Assembly: GCA_024687125.1 (NCBI GenBank)
Contig: JAILFA010000012.1
Span: forward strand, 1 to 64,000
Reading direction: 5' to 3'
Length of the DNA stretch: 64,000 nt
From: Lachnospiraceae bacterium
GTDB taxonomy: Bacteria > Bacillota > Clostridia > Lachnospirales > Lachnospiraceae
The notes beneath the pieces are model-generated. The model ran no database searches and was not told the origin of the DNA. It saw nothing but the letters and a program-made list of their open reading frames with translations. Of the stretch, positions 26,520-34,147 are shown piece by piece. How positions within the stretch are numbered: position 1 is the stretch's first letter; each line of letters opens with the position of its first letter. A program made the position numbers and the translations under genes.

Positions 26520-27074
26520 TTAATAATCGATCCTGCCGGTGTCGTGATGGTTGATCACGTAGTAGGCGCGTCTGTCACCGGGCTTGATGTATACCTGCAG
26601 CTCGCGGATCTCAGTGATCTTGTGGCCCTCCGACACATAGTGCTCACGCACGCGCTTGATCATATCGTCGGTCTTGATCTCGTAATCGCCGAACTGGATA
26701 TACACCTCGTTTTTGGAGGTCACCTCAGCAGCTTTGTCCGCAAGACCTCTGCCGGCTTTCTTTGCGGTATCCGCTGCCCGGCCCGCCTGCTTCTTTACGG
26801 TCTCCGCCGCAGGACCCGCTTTTTTCTTAGCCTCTTCGATCACGGGACCTGCTTTCTTTTTCGCCTCATCGATCACCGGCGCCGCCTTCTTTTTTGCGCC
26901 TTCGATCACCGGGCCTGCCTTCTTTTTCGCCTCATCGATCACCGGGCCTGCCTTTTTCTTTGCTTCCTCGATCACGGGCTCAGCCTTTTTCTTTGCTCCT
27001 TCGATCACGGGCTCAGCCTTTTTTCTGGCTGTCTCGATCGTATCTGCGATCTTCTTCATCGTGCTGTCTGCCAT
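26520..27074 (-). CDS. DUF6465 protein with N-terminal KKKAGPVI repeats
   Basis: The 184-residue protein has two parts. Residues about 17-93 consist of seven 11-residue repeats of the type KKKAGPVIEEA, forming a highly basic amphipathic or extended tail; residues 94-125 are a further Lys/Ala-rich linker. Residues about 125-184 (NEVYIQFGDYEI ... DRRAYYVIN) match the small DUF6465 domain found in Lachnospiraceae. Function is unknown; the Lys/Ala/Pro composition resembles histone-H1-like nucleic-acid-binding tails, as does the tail of the sigma factor in this window. No signal peptide is present, so it is cytoplasmic. A GGAGGG Shine-Dalgarno precedes the ATG. Confidence 0.85.
   Translation of the reverse strand: MADSTMKKIADTIETARKKAEPVIEGAKKKAEPVIEEAKKKAGPVIDEAKKKAGPVIEGAKKKAAPVIDEAKKKAGPVIEEAKKKAGPAAETVKKQAGRAADTAKKAGRGLADKAAEVTSKNEVYIQFGDYEIKTDDMIKRVREHYVSEGHKITEIRELQVYIKPGDRRAYYVINHHDTGRIDY
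26755..27025 (-). repeat. Tandem 33-bp repeats encoding KKKAGPVI units
   Basis: About seven in-frame, imperfect 33-bp units lie inside the DUF6465 gene, each encoding an 11-residue block. Adjacent units differ at a few positions (GPVI, EPVI or APVI), so they arose by tandem duplication followed by drift. Confidence 0.8.
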
Positions 27075-27163
27075 CTTTCGTCCCTCCTCTCAGAAAATGA
27101 GATTCATAAACATTTGCCCTATTGTATCACAGATTGCAGCGGATGATTATGAGATTTTTATAA

Positions 27164-27199
27164 ACAAAAAGCAGGAGCCGCCTTCCGACGACTCCTGCC
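27164..27199 (-). terminator. Rho-independent terminator after the solute-binding protein gene
   Basis: GCAGGAG and CTCCTGC (27171-27198) pair around a 14-nt loop and are followed on the minus strand by TTTTTGTTT. The hairpin begins about 35 nt after the stop of the binding-protein gene and closes the ABC-importer operon. Confidence 0.9.
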
Positions 27200-27231
27200 T
27201 TTGTGTTTGATCGAATTATTTCAGAGGCGCT

Positions 27232-29034
27232 TTACTGAAGAGCGTTCTTGGCATCGATCTGAGGCTGCCACTTCTCGCAGTCGAACTTGTACAGATCCTG
27301 GAAGCCCATGCCGTCCAGTGTCTGGGTCATCTCATCCCACAGCGCGTCAAACGCAGCATCGTCATCGACGAAGATCATCTGCCAGCTGTACTGCTCCAGG
27401 GACTCTTCGCACTGGTTACGTACAACAGAGATGTCCGCCGTATCGGAAACGAGCGTAACCGCAACGTTCGGGGAGATCACGAGCTTGTTGTTCTTCTTCA
27501 TCCACTCTGCAGGCTCCGCTGCGCCAAACCTCTCCGCCCAGTCCTTCTTCATCTGGGTCAGCGTGGAAGCCTTCCAGGAAGCCCAATAATCCTTGGCATA
27601 GGTCTCGCCGGTGTTCGGGTTCACAGAGTTCGCGGAAACGATCCACTCGTTGATCTGGTTGTTGCCGTCGCTGTAGCCTGCCCCGCCGTACTCTTCGGGA
27701 ACCGGAAGGTTGTCCATCAGAGCGTTGTCGTTGATAGCAGTGAACTTGCCGTCTGCGCCGACTTCATAGTTGAAGCCCTCGATACCGCAGTGCTCAAACT
27801 GGCATCCCTCAGGAGAAGCGTACCAGTCAAGGAACTCCATGATCTTCTTGTACTTCGCATCGTCAACCTGGGAGCCGACACCGAACACACGGCCGCTGCC
27901 GTAGAAAGCATCCGCATCAGCATAGTAGTTCTGATCGCCAACGGGAACAAAGATCATGGCTGTGCCGTTGTCAAGACGCTCCTGGCTGTTCCAGAAACCG
28001 ACCTGCCAGCTGTACCAGAACATATTGACCTGTCCGGCGCTCATCTTTGCGCAGGCAGCGTTCCAATCCTGGGTACCGGAGTCGGGGTCGACGAGACCCG
28101 CTCTGTAGAGGGAGTTCAGGAACTTCAGCATCTTGTAGTAGGTAGCGTTCTTGTCGGTGAGGGGTGTGAAGGTCTTGCCGTCCGCCTTGAGGATCGCGGA
28201 ATCCTTGATCTTCTCGCCGTACCAGGTGGTCAGCTGAACAACGTTCGCGATACCGAGCATGTTGTCGTTGCCGTCCCAATCAGGCCACAGAGAAACCGCA
28301 TAGCACGGATCTCCGGCATCGTTGGTGGGATGTGCCGCCTGCATCTTGCCCAGGACATCGACGAGGTCGTTGAGGTCCTTGATCTCCGGGCAGCCGAGCT
28401 CCTGATAGTAATCCCAGCGGAGCAGCGGGCTGGAGTAGATGACATCCTGCGAATAAGAGGTCGGAGAGGTGTTCATCATCTGGGTCGGGATACCGTAGAT
28501 CTGACCGCTGTTGCCCTCGAGACCAGAGTTGTAAACGTTGATCTGATCCATATACTGTGCAAGGTTCGGATAGTTCGGCAGATCCGCCGTGATATCCTTG
28601 ACGAGGCCGGTCTTGACACAGTCCGCGAAATCAACGGAGTCAAGAAGGACGATATCGCCGAGGTTGCCGGACTGCGTCCTGGTCTGATAGATCGCGTCGC
28701 CCGCTACCTGCGGAGCGATGATGTTGAGCTCGATGTTGAATCGGTCCTTGACGACCTTGTCAAACCATCCGGTCTGCAGACCCTGATAGTTCGCAGCCGC
28801 GTCGTAGACTTCGATCGTCATCATTTCGCCGTCAGCGGCAGCCGGTGCCGCATCGGTCGTGGCTGTGGTGTCAGCCGTGGTGTCGGTCGAGGTCGTCTGC
28901 GTCTGGTCAGTCGCCGCAGGCTGTGTTGCGTCACCGCCGGCCGGCTGTGCTGCCCCGCCTTCGCCGCATCCGGCAAGGGACGCGATGACCATAGCGGTAG
29001 CGGCAAACAGTGAGATAAGTTTCTTTCCTTTCAT
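27232..29034 (-). CDS. ABC-importer solute-binding lipoprotein, oligosaccharide type
   Basis: The 600-residue protein has a signal peptide with lipobox (LAGCG, Cys23), a Thr/Ala/Asp-rich linker to about residue 75 and a large two-lobed family 1 extracellular solute-binding domain (for example LGDIVLLDSVDFADCVKTG and YSSPLLRWDYYQELGCPEIKDLNDL regions). Size and sequence style resemble LplA/YtcQ-type binding proteins that work with LplB/LplC permeases. The substrate is probably an oligosaccharide but is not readable. It is the last gene of the operon, after the two permeases, preceded by an intercistronic hairpin. The ATPase must come from a shared MsmK/UgpC-type subunit elsewhere. Confidence 0.93.
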   Translation of the reverse strand: MKGKKLISLFAATAMVIASLAGCGEGGAAQPAGGDATQPAATDQTQTTSTDTTADTTATTDAAPAAADGEMMTIEVYDAAANYQGLQTGWFDKVVKDRFNIELNIIAPQVAGDAIYQTRTQSGNLGDIVLLDSVDFADCVKTGLVKDITADLPNYPNLAQYMDQINVYNSGLEGNSGQIYGIPTQMMNTSPTSYSQDVIYSSPLLRWDYYQELGCPEIKDLNDLVDVLGKMQAAHPTNDAGDPCYAVSLWPDWDGNDNMLGIANVVQLTTWYGEKIKDSAILKADGKTFTPLTDKNATYYKMLKFLNSLYRAGLVDPDSGTQDWNAACAKMSAGQVNMFWYSWQVGFWNSQERLDNGTAMIFVPVGDQNYYADADAFYGSGRVFGVGSQVDDAKYKKIMEFLDWYASPEGCQFEHCGIEGFNYEVGADGKFTAINDNALMDNLPVPEEYGGAGYSDGNNQINEWIVSANSVNPNTGETYAKDYWASWKASTLTQMKKDWAERFGAAEPAEWMKKNNKLVISPNVAVTLVSDTADISVVRNQCEESLEQYSWQMIFVDDDAAFDALWDEMTQTLDGMGFQDLYKFDCEKWQPQIDAKNALQ

Positions 29035-29069
29035 GTTTTACCCTCCCTTTTGTTGTTAATAGTTACAAA

Positions 29070-29114
29070 GCCTCCGGATCCGCGGAAAGGAAACAGCGCG
29101 GATCGTTGCGAGGC
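29070..29114 (-). promoter_or_regulatory. Intercistronic hairpin before the binding-protein gene
   Basis: Outer arms GCCTC/GAGGC and inner arms GATCCGCG/CGCGGATC form a two-part stem between the second permease and the binding-protein gene. It is not followed by a T-run. Such structures commonly protect or allow excess of the binding-protein mRNA; that function is inference. Confidence 0.5.
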
Positions 29115-29118
29115 CAAA

Positions 29119-30051
29119 CTAACCTTTTACGGCACCGATCATGATGCCCTTGACAAAGTAGCGCTGGAAGATCGGATAGACCAGCAGGATCGGCGCAACA
29201 ACGACAATGGTGACCGTCATACGGATCGAAGTCGCGGTCGCAGCGTGCGCCAGAGACTGTGCCAGAGAAGCCGCGTTACCGGTACTGTTGACCAGTGCCT
29301 TGAGCGAGCTTGCCTGATTGATATACTGATACAGCGTAAACTGCAGGGTGGACAGTTTGGGATCACTGACCAGCAGCAGCGTATCCTGGAAGGAGTTCCA
29401 CTGCGCCACTGCTGCGAAGATCGCGACCGTCGCCAGGATCGGTTTGATGACCGGTATGATGATCGAAGAAAACGTGCGGATCGTCCCGGCGCCGTCGAGC
29501 TCCGCCGCGTCGGTCAGCTCCGCGGGAACGGATTCCACAAAGGTCTTGCAGAGCACGATGTAGAACGGAGACACCATCGTCGGCAGGACATAGACCCAGA
29601 AGTTGTTGTAGAGGCCGATGTTCTTCATCGTAATGAAGAACGGGATGATGCCGGCGTTGAAGTACATGGTCGCAACCACAAGGCGGTACCAGAGCTTGCG
29701 CAGCCACATGGTCTTGCGCGTGAACATGTAGCCGAGGAAGGCCGATGCGAAGACCGTCAGGATCGTGCCGATCACAGTCCTCCCGACAGACACCACGGCC
29801 GCATCCAACAGTGACGGAATATGCGACACATTGATGTAGTTGGTGAAGTGGATCTCCTTCGGCAGGAAGGTAATCTTGCCGCGGGCGCTCAGATCGTTGG
29901 AACTGATCGTATTAATGAAGATGTAGTAGAACGGATAGACACAGACGAAGGCAAAGAACGTATACACGATGTACGTGATCACGCTCATCGTCACATCGAC
30001 AGGATCCTGCGTCTTATGGACTTTACGTACCTTGATCTCGGAGTTCTTCAT
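29119..30051 (-). CDS. Carbohydrate ABC transporter permease (LplC/YtcP type)
   Basis: The 310-residue membrane protein has six predicted helices and the binding-protein-dependent permease loop with the EAA-like motif (ELTDAAELDGAGTIRTF, about residues 175-192). The MalG-like arrangement, ending in YFVKGIMIGAVKG, is typical of the second permease of CUT1-type importers. Its start overlaps the end of the first permease gene. It works as a heterodimer with that permease. Confidence 0.94.
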   Translation of the reverse strand: MKNSEIKVRKVHKTQDPVDVTMSVITYIVYTFFAFVCVYPFYYIFINTISSNDLSARGKITFLPKEIHFTNYINVSHIPSLLDAAVVSVGRTVIGTILTVFASAFLGYMFTRKTMWLRKLWYRLVVATMYFNAGIIPFFITMKNIGLYNNFWVYVLPTMVSPFYIVLCKTFVESVPAELTDAAELDGAGTIRTFSSIIIPVIKPILATVAIFAAVAQWNSFQDTLLLVSDPKLSTLQFTLYQYINQASSLKALVNSTGNAASLAQSLAHAATATSIRMTVTIVVVAPILLVYPIFQRYFVKGIMIGAVKG

Positions 30052-30965
30052 CAGATGAATCCCTCCCCTCTTGTCGCCTTGGCAATCGTGTTCATCGCCG
30101 CAAGAAGAACAATACTGACAAGACTCTTAAGCACGCCGATCGCCGTTGCCAGCGAATACCCTCCGTTACCCATTGCCAGATTGTATACGTACAGATCCAG
30201 CACCTGGATGTAATCCTTGTTGAAGTTGTTCTGGAAGACGAAGAACTGCTCCATACCATTGGAAAGGAAGTTTGCCATGTTCAGGAACAGGAGCACCAGA
30301 TAGGTCGGCAGAATGCTCGGGATCGTGATGTGCCAGATGGTCTTCCATCGGTTGGCACCGTCCACCTTGGCCGCGTCAATGAGCTCCTCGTCAATACCGG
30401 TGATCGCGGCGATATACATGATGGCTGCCCAGCCCGCGTTTTTCCACGTGAGCCACAGCCACATCTTGAACCAGATGTGCTCCTTGGACTGGAGGAACAT
30501 GATCGGCTTGTCGATGACGCCCCAGTCCGACAGCAGGGAGTTGACAACACCGGTGCTGTTAAAGACACAGAATGCGATGGAATAGACCAGAACCCAGCTG
30601 ATGAAATTAGGCAGCGTGGTAACGGTCTGAACGAACTTCTTGTAGGGTGCGCACTTGATCTCATTCAGAAAGACCGCAAACATCATCGGGAACCACGAGA
30701 ACAGCATGCTCAGGCCGCTGATCGCAAACGTATTGAGCAGCACCTGGAAGATCGCCTTGCGCTTGATGTCGTTGTCGACCATGTAGGAGAACCACTTGAA
30801 GCCGACAAAGGCAGATTCCGACAGCGGTGTCGGAGGCTTATAGTCATAGAAGGCATAAACCCATCCGTACAGGGGGTAGTAGGCAAAGATCAGAACGACG
30901 ATGATAAAGGGTAGAACGTAGAGGAATTCTCTGTATCCGCGGAGCTTTTTCCTGTTCAGCTTCAT
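30051..30965 (-). CDS. Carbohydrate ABC transporter permease (LplB/YteP type)
   Basis: A 304-residue permease with six predicted helices and the EAA loop (DEELIDAAKVDGANRWKTI, about residues 200-218). The ATG at 30965 has AGAGG 5 nt upstream and is preferred over the GTG two codons earlier. It is the first gene of the importer operon, directly behind a consensus promoter with a LacI-type operator, and downstream of the divergent-function but codirectional lacI-like regulator gene. Confidence 0.94.
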   Translation of the reverse strand: MKLNRKKLRGYREFLYVLPFIIVVLIFAYYPLYGWVYAFYDYKPPTPLSESAFVGFKWFSYMVDNDIKRKAIFQVLLNTFAISGLSMLFSWFPMMFAVFLNEIKCAPYKKFVQTVTTLPNFISWVLVYSIAFCVFNSTGVVNSLLSDWGVIDKPIMFLQSKEHIWFKMWLWLTWKNAGWAAIMYIAAITGIDEELIDAAKVDGANRWKTIWHITIPSILPTYLVLLFLNMANFLSNGMEQFFVFQNNFNKDYIQVLDLYVYNLAMGNGGYSLATAIGVLKSLVSIVLLAAMNTIAKATRGEGFI

Positions 30966-30980
30966 AGGCACCTCTCACAT

Positions 30981-30996
30981 GGTTAAACGTTAAACC
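30981..30996 (-). promoter_or_regulatory. LacI-family operator candidate in the importer leader
   Basis: The sequence GGTTAAACGTTAAACC contains GTTAAACG and lies at about +7 to +22 relative to the predicted start site. The same GTTAAACG element occurs at about +5 in front of the lacI-like gene, which makes both good operator candidates for that regulator. Confidence 0.6.
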
Positions 30997-31009
30997 AACC
31001 TACGGATTT

Positions 31010-31038
31010 ATTATACGCCGTTGTCCGAATCGTGTCAA
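31010..31038 (-). promoter_or_regulatory. Perfect consensus sigma-A promoter of the ABC importer
   Basis: TTGACA (31033-31038), a 17-bp spacer and TATAAT (31010-31015) on the minus strand match the sigma-A consensus at every position. A strong promoter with a repressor site immediately downstream fits an inducible importer. Confidence 0.9.
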
Positions 31039-31059
31039 CGCGAAATATAACGAAAAAAC

Positions 31060-32112
31060 TCAGCCCGAAGCGAGCGCCACGGAATCCCTGTATACCATGG
31101 TACACGGGATCTTGATAACCTGCGGTCGATCCCCGGGGACGTCCTCCAGACGTTTTTCCAGCCGGTCGATCAGCAGTCTGGCGGAGGTATGACCGATCTG
31201 TGACAGGGGAAGCGCCGTCGTGGTCAGCCCCGGTCTGTAATAGGCCGCGATGCTCTCATCATCAAAACCGATCACCGATATGTCCCTGCCGACCCGAAGT
31301 CCCTTTTCCTCCAGAAAGTCGTAGATACCGCCGCTCATCTTGTCCGAGATCCCAAAAAAGGCGGTGACGCCGCGTTCATAGAGTTCTTTGGCGCCGTTAT
31401 ATCCGGACTCCCTGGTCCAGTCGCCGTAGTAGACCAGATTGGGGTCAAACAGGATCCCCTCTTCGAAAAGCGCCCGCTGATAGCCCAGAAGCCGCTGCTG
31501 CGTGTGGTTGTTCTCGACGCGGCCGCCGATCACGCCGATCCGCTTATGCCCCATCTTCAGCAGATAGGAGACCTCTTCAAAGGCACTCATCTCATCATCG
31601 ATGACCACGGACGGTACCGCGGGAGAATCCGAAAAGGCATAGGCCATGACCACGGGAATGGGATAATCGTCGCTGCAGCAGTGAATGACGCGGGCATGCC
31701 CCGCGATGTAGATGATGCCCTCGACGCGTGCTGACTGCAGGTCGCGGAGCACCGGATCCAGAACGGAATGGTATGCGATCTCCTGATCGTACCAGGTATC
31801 GGCCCATCGGGCGTACAGACGCAGATTGCGGACGGATACGCGGTAATTCTCTCTCTCGCAGTACTCCATGATGCCTTCGATGATGGGCGGCACGGTAAAC
31901 TGCGCGATGTCCTCGGCAATGATGGCGATCGTGCGCGTGCGCTGCAAGCGAAGACCCTTGGCTACCTCATTGGGCTTGTAGCCGGTCTCTTCGATGACGG
32001 ACAGGATCCGTCTCTCTGTCTCCTTGCTGGTCTTTGCCTTGCCGTTGATGACGTTGGAAACCGTCGTGGCGGAAACATGGCAGCGCTCTGCGATCTCTTT
32101 CAGTGTGACCAT
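31060..32112 (-). CDS. LacI-family transcriptional regulator
   Basis: The 350-residue protein has the LacI helix-turn-helix and hinge at the N-terminus (VTLKEIAERCHVSATTVSNVINGK, residues 2-25, with the hinge helix to about 60) and a periplasmic-binding-like sugar-sensing domain. It probably represses the importer operon that follows it and its own gene, as both leaders carry a GTTAAACG element. The effector is likely a sugar taken up by the importer. Confidence 0.93.
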   Translation of the reverse strand: MVTLKEIAERCHVSATTVSNVINGKAKTSKETERRILSVIEETGYKPNEVAKGLRLQRTRTIAIIAEDIAQFTVPPIIEGIMEYCERENYRVSVRNLRLYARWADTWYDQEIAYHSVLDPVLRDLQSARVEGIIYIAGHARVIHCCSDDYPIPVVMAYAFSDSPAVPSVVIDDEMSAFEEVSYLLKMGHKRIGVIGGRVENNHTQQRLLGYQRALFEEGILFDPNLVYYGDWTRESGYNGAKELYERGVTAFFGISDKMSGGIYDFLEEKGLRVGRDISVIGFDDESIAAYYRPGLTTTALPLSQIGHTSARLLIDRLEKRLEDVPGDRPQVIKIPCTMVYRDSVALASG

Positions 32113-32124
32113 AGGTTCCTTCTG

Positions 32125-32194
32125 GCAGATGCCGGGGTACGTTTGTTAAACGATTAATCTTACATAAATCGTACTTCATGTACCCCGCATCTGT
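32125..32194. repeat. 15-bp inverted repeat flanking the lacI-like promoter
   Basis: The arm 32125-32140 (CAGATGCCGGGGTAC) is repeated inverted at 32180-32194 (GTACCCCGCATCTG), differing by one base. One arm overlaps the promoter spacer and the other lies in the leader; the GTTAAACG operator lies between them. Confidence 0.65.
32145..32157 (-). promoter_or_regulatory. Second LacI-type operator candidate (autoregulation)
   Basis: GTTAAACGATTAA lies in the leader of the lacI-like gene, at about +5 to +17 from the predicted start site, mirroring the site in front of the importer. Confidence 0.5.
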
Positions 32195-32197
32195 CAA
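32168..32197 (-). promoter_or_regulatory. Promoter of the lacI-like gene
   Basis: TTGACA (32192-32197) and TACGAT (32168-32173) are 18 bp apart on the minus strand. The -35 box is perfect and the -10 box weaker. Confidence 0.6.
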
Positions 32198-32212
32198 ATG
32201 GTTTTCCTGCGA

Positions 32213-34120
32213 TCACGACGCCTTTTTTTCGGTCTGTGAATCGGTGCCCTGCGGCATCTCGATGATGTTGTCCGGCTGTGCCGCCGCACCGCCGCGCGTG
32301 GCGGGATTCATCCTGACATCGTCTCCGAAGATCGTCGCAAAGTCATTTTTCATGGAGATGGTGAAATACCCTGCCGCATCGCATTTTTCCTTGAACGAAG
32401 CCGCTTTTTCCGGGTTTCCATAGTCTCTGTCCGTATCATCGCAGAGGAGCATGTATGCTCTTCCTTCATATTTACCATTGGACAGCGTGTACTGCGCCAT
32501 GGCAAAATCGCCGGTGCTGTTCCCGAATGCCACAACAGGGACCTTGCCGATCTCCCTGGAAATGGCGGAAACCTTGTTCATCTTGAGATTCTTCACGATG
32601 AGCGCGTCGCCCATGCACAGCTCATCATCCGCAGAAAAGGTGTAATTCAGCCCGTCCGCGTCGCCCTGGTTTGTTCCTTTGAGCAGGAAATCCGAGCCGA
32701 TGACGCGGTCAACAGGGACCACATCGCCGATCTCATCCTCGACCAGTGCTCTGGCGGTCTGTCTTTCTGTCCCGCTGACGACGTAGACCTTGAAATCATT
32801 CGCGGCAAGATATCTGATGACGGAGATCATGGGCTTATAGAAAGCCGTTCCGTAGGTGAGATTGTCAAATCCTTCCGGCGTGAGCTTTTTAAACTCCCTG
32901 ACATAATCCTGGAACTGCTCAACGGTCAGATCCGAATAGCACTGCGCGAAATGCTGCGCCAGCGCTTTCATGTCAAAGCTTCCGATGGTGCCGTCATTCA
33001 TGGCGTCGCGGACACTCTGCGCGAATGTGCGCATCTCGTCTGTGGGCTGATAGTCAGCGTCCTCAAGGACTCTGTGCACGAACATGCAGGTATCGACATA
33101 GGTGGGGAAGAGTTCTCCGATGAACGTGCCGTCCATGTCAAAGACCGCGATCCTGTCCTCAACCGGAACATACTGATCGGAGTTTTCGTCACAGACCTGC
33201 CGGACATATTCACGGATGGACTCTGCCACCTGCGAGCCGTCCGTCCAGTATTCCAGTTCTGCCGCGGGTTCGCAGGGAACTTCCGCCTGTTCTTCGGCAG
33301 GCTCCGTCTCTTCGACTGCCTCTTCGGCACTTCCCGCCGGCTCCTGTGCGGCAGGGATGCCGAAGCCGGGCGCACCCTTCAGATTCATCTCCTCCCAGGT
33401 TTCGGGGCTCAGGATCTCCAGCTGATCGATCACGACCACACAGTCCTCACGGACATTCTGCATGACAGTCTTCATGCAGTCTTTGGGGATCGCCACACAC
33501 CCGCCGGTATAGGGCTTGACCGGCCCCAGGCAGTGCAGAAAGATCGCCGAACCGACACCGGGGACGCCTTCCTCGTTGTAGCTGATGTTCAGGCAGTACT
33601 GATACTGGTACTCGTAGTCCATGATCCGTTCACTGTCATCGACGGCAAGATCCGGCAGATCCTTGATACTGACCATCTGATTATAGGAATAGCCGTCACG
33701 GACATCGCCGGACCAGTAATCATCGCCGGTCACCTTATGATATTTCATCTGGCATCCCGGGTCACTCGCGATTCCGAACGCGTAATTGAAACGGAATTCA
33801 CCGACAGGGGTCATCCCATCCCCTTCTTTGGTCTTGCCCAGCCCGAACTTGCCGATATACCCCGGCGTTGTCATGATCTGCTTCCAGTTTCCGGACGCAT
33901 CCTTTTCGTGCATGGATACATAGGCCGTCGTTTGCGTTACTCCCGCCACGACAAACAACTGTGAGGCATTTTTCTCCTCCCCCAGCTTTGCGATCCATTC
34001 CGGGGAAGCCTCCGCCTTCTTCAGATCGGCCTTTTTGCTCCCGCAGCCGGTCAGGACCGCTCCTGCCATGAGCACTGCCATCACCAGTGCTGTCACTCTT
34101 CCGAACAGTTTTTTCTTCAT
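32213..34120 (-). CDS. Lipoprotein fusing an L,D-transpeptidase (YkuD) to a HAD phosphatase
   Basis: A 635-residue protein from the ATG at 34120 (GGAG lies 9 nt upstream; the earlier ATG is too close). It has a signal peptide with lipobox (LTGC). Residues about 50-230 are a YkuD-like L,D-transpeptidase domain with His196 and Cys208 in an HCLGPVKPYTGGC motif, which cross-links peptidoglycan stem peptides. A Glu/Ala/Pro-rich linker (about 235-290) leads to a second enzyme: a HAD hydrolase of the phosphoserine-phosphatase type with DMDGT (Asp328, Asp330), VVSGTE as motif II and a GNSTGDFAM motif IV. Both domains would face outside. The last ~30 residues are polar. Confidence 0.85.
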   Translation of the reverse strand: MKKKLFGRVTALVMAVLMAGAVLTGCGSKKADLKKAEASPEWIAKLGEEKNASQLFVVAGVTQTTAYVSMHEKDASGNWKQIMTTPGYIGKFGLGKTKEGDGMTPVGEFRFNYAFGIASDPGCQMKYHKVTGDDYWSGDVRDGYSYNQMVSIKDLPDLAVDDSERIMDYEYQYQYCLNISYNEEGVPGVGSAIFLHCLGPVKPYTGGCVAIPKDCMKTVMQNVREDCVVVIDQLEILSPETWEEMNLKGAPGFGIPAAQEPAGSAEEAVEETEPAEEQAEVPCEPAAELEYWTDGSQVAESIREYVRQVCDENSDQYVPVEDRIAVFDMDGTFIGELFPTYVDTCMFVHRVLEDADYQPTDEMRTFAQSVRDAMNDGTIGSFDMKALAQHFAQCYSDLTVEQFQDYVREFKKLTPEGFDNLTYGTAFYKPMISVIRYLAANDFKVYVVSGTERQTARALVEDEIGDVVPVDRVIGSDFLLKGTNQGDADGLNYTFSADDELCMGDALIVKNLKMNKVSAISREIGKVPVVAFGNSTGDFAMAQYTLSNGKYEGRAYMLLCDDTDRDYGNPEKAASFKEKCDAAGYFTISMKNDFATIFGDDVRMNPATRGGAAAQPDNIIEMPQGTDSQTEKKAS

Positions 34121-34147
34121 AATGCCCATCTCCTTACGTCACATTGA

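Noticed and set aside
26755-27025. Possible CRISPR-like array of 33-bp units
   Set aside because: Units are contiguous with no spacers and encode an in-frame protein repeat.
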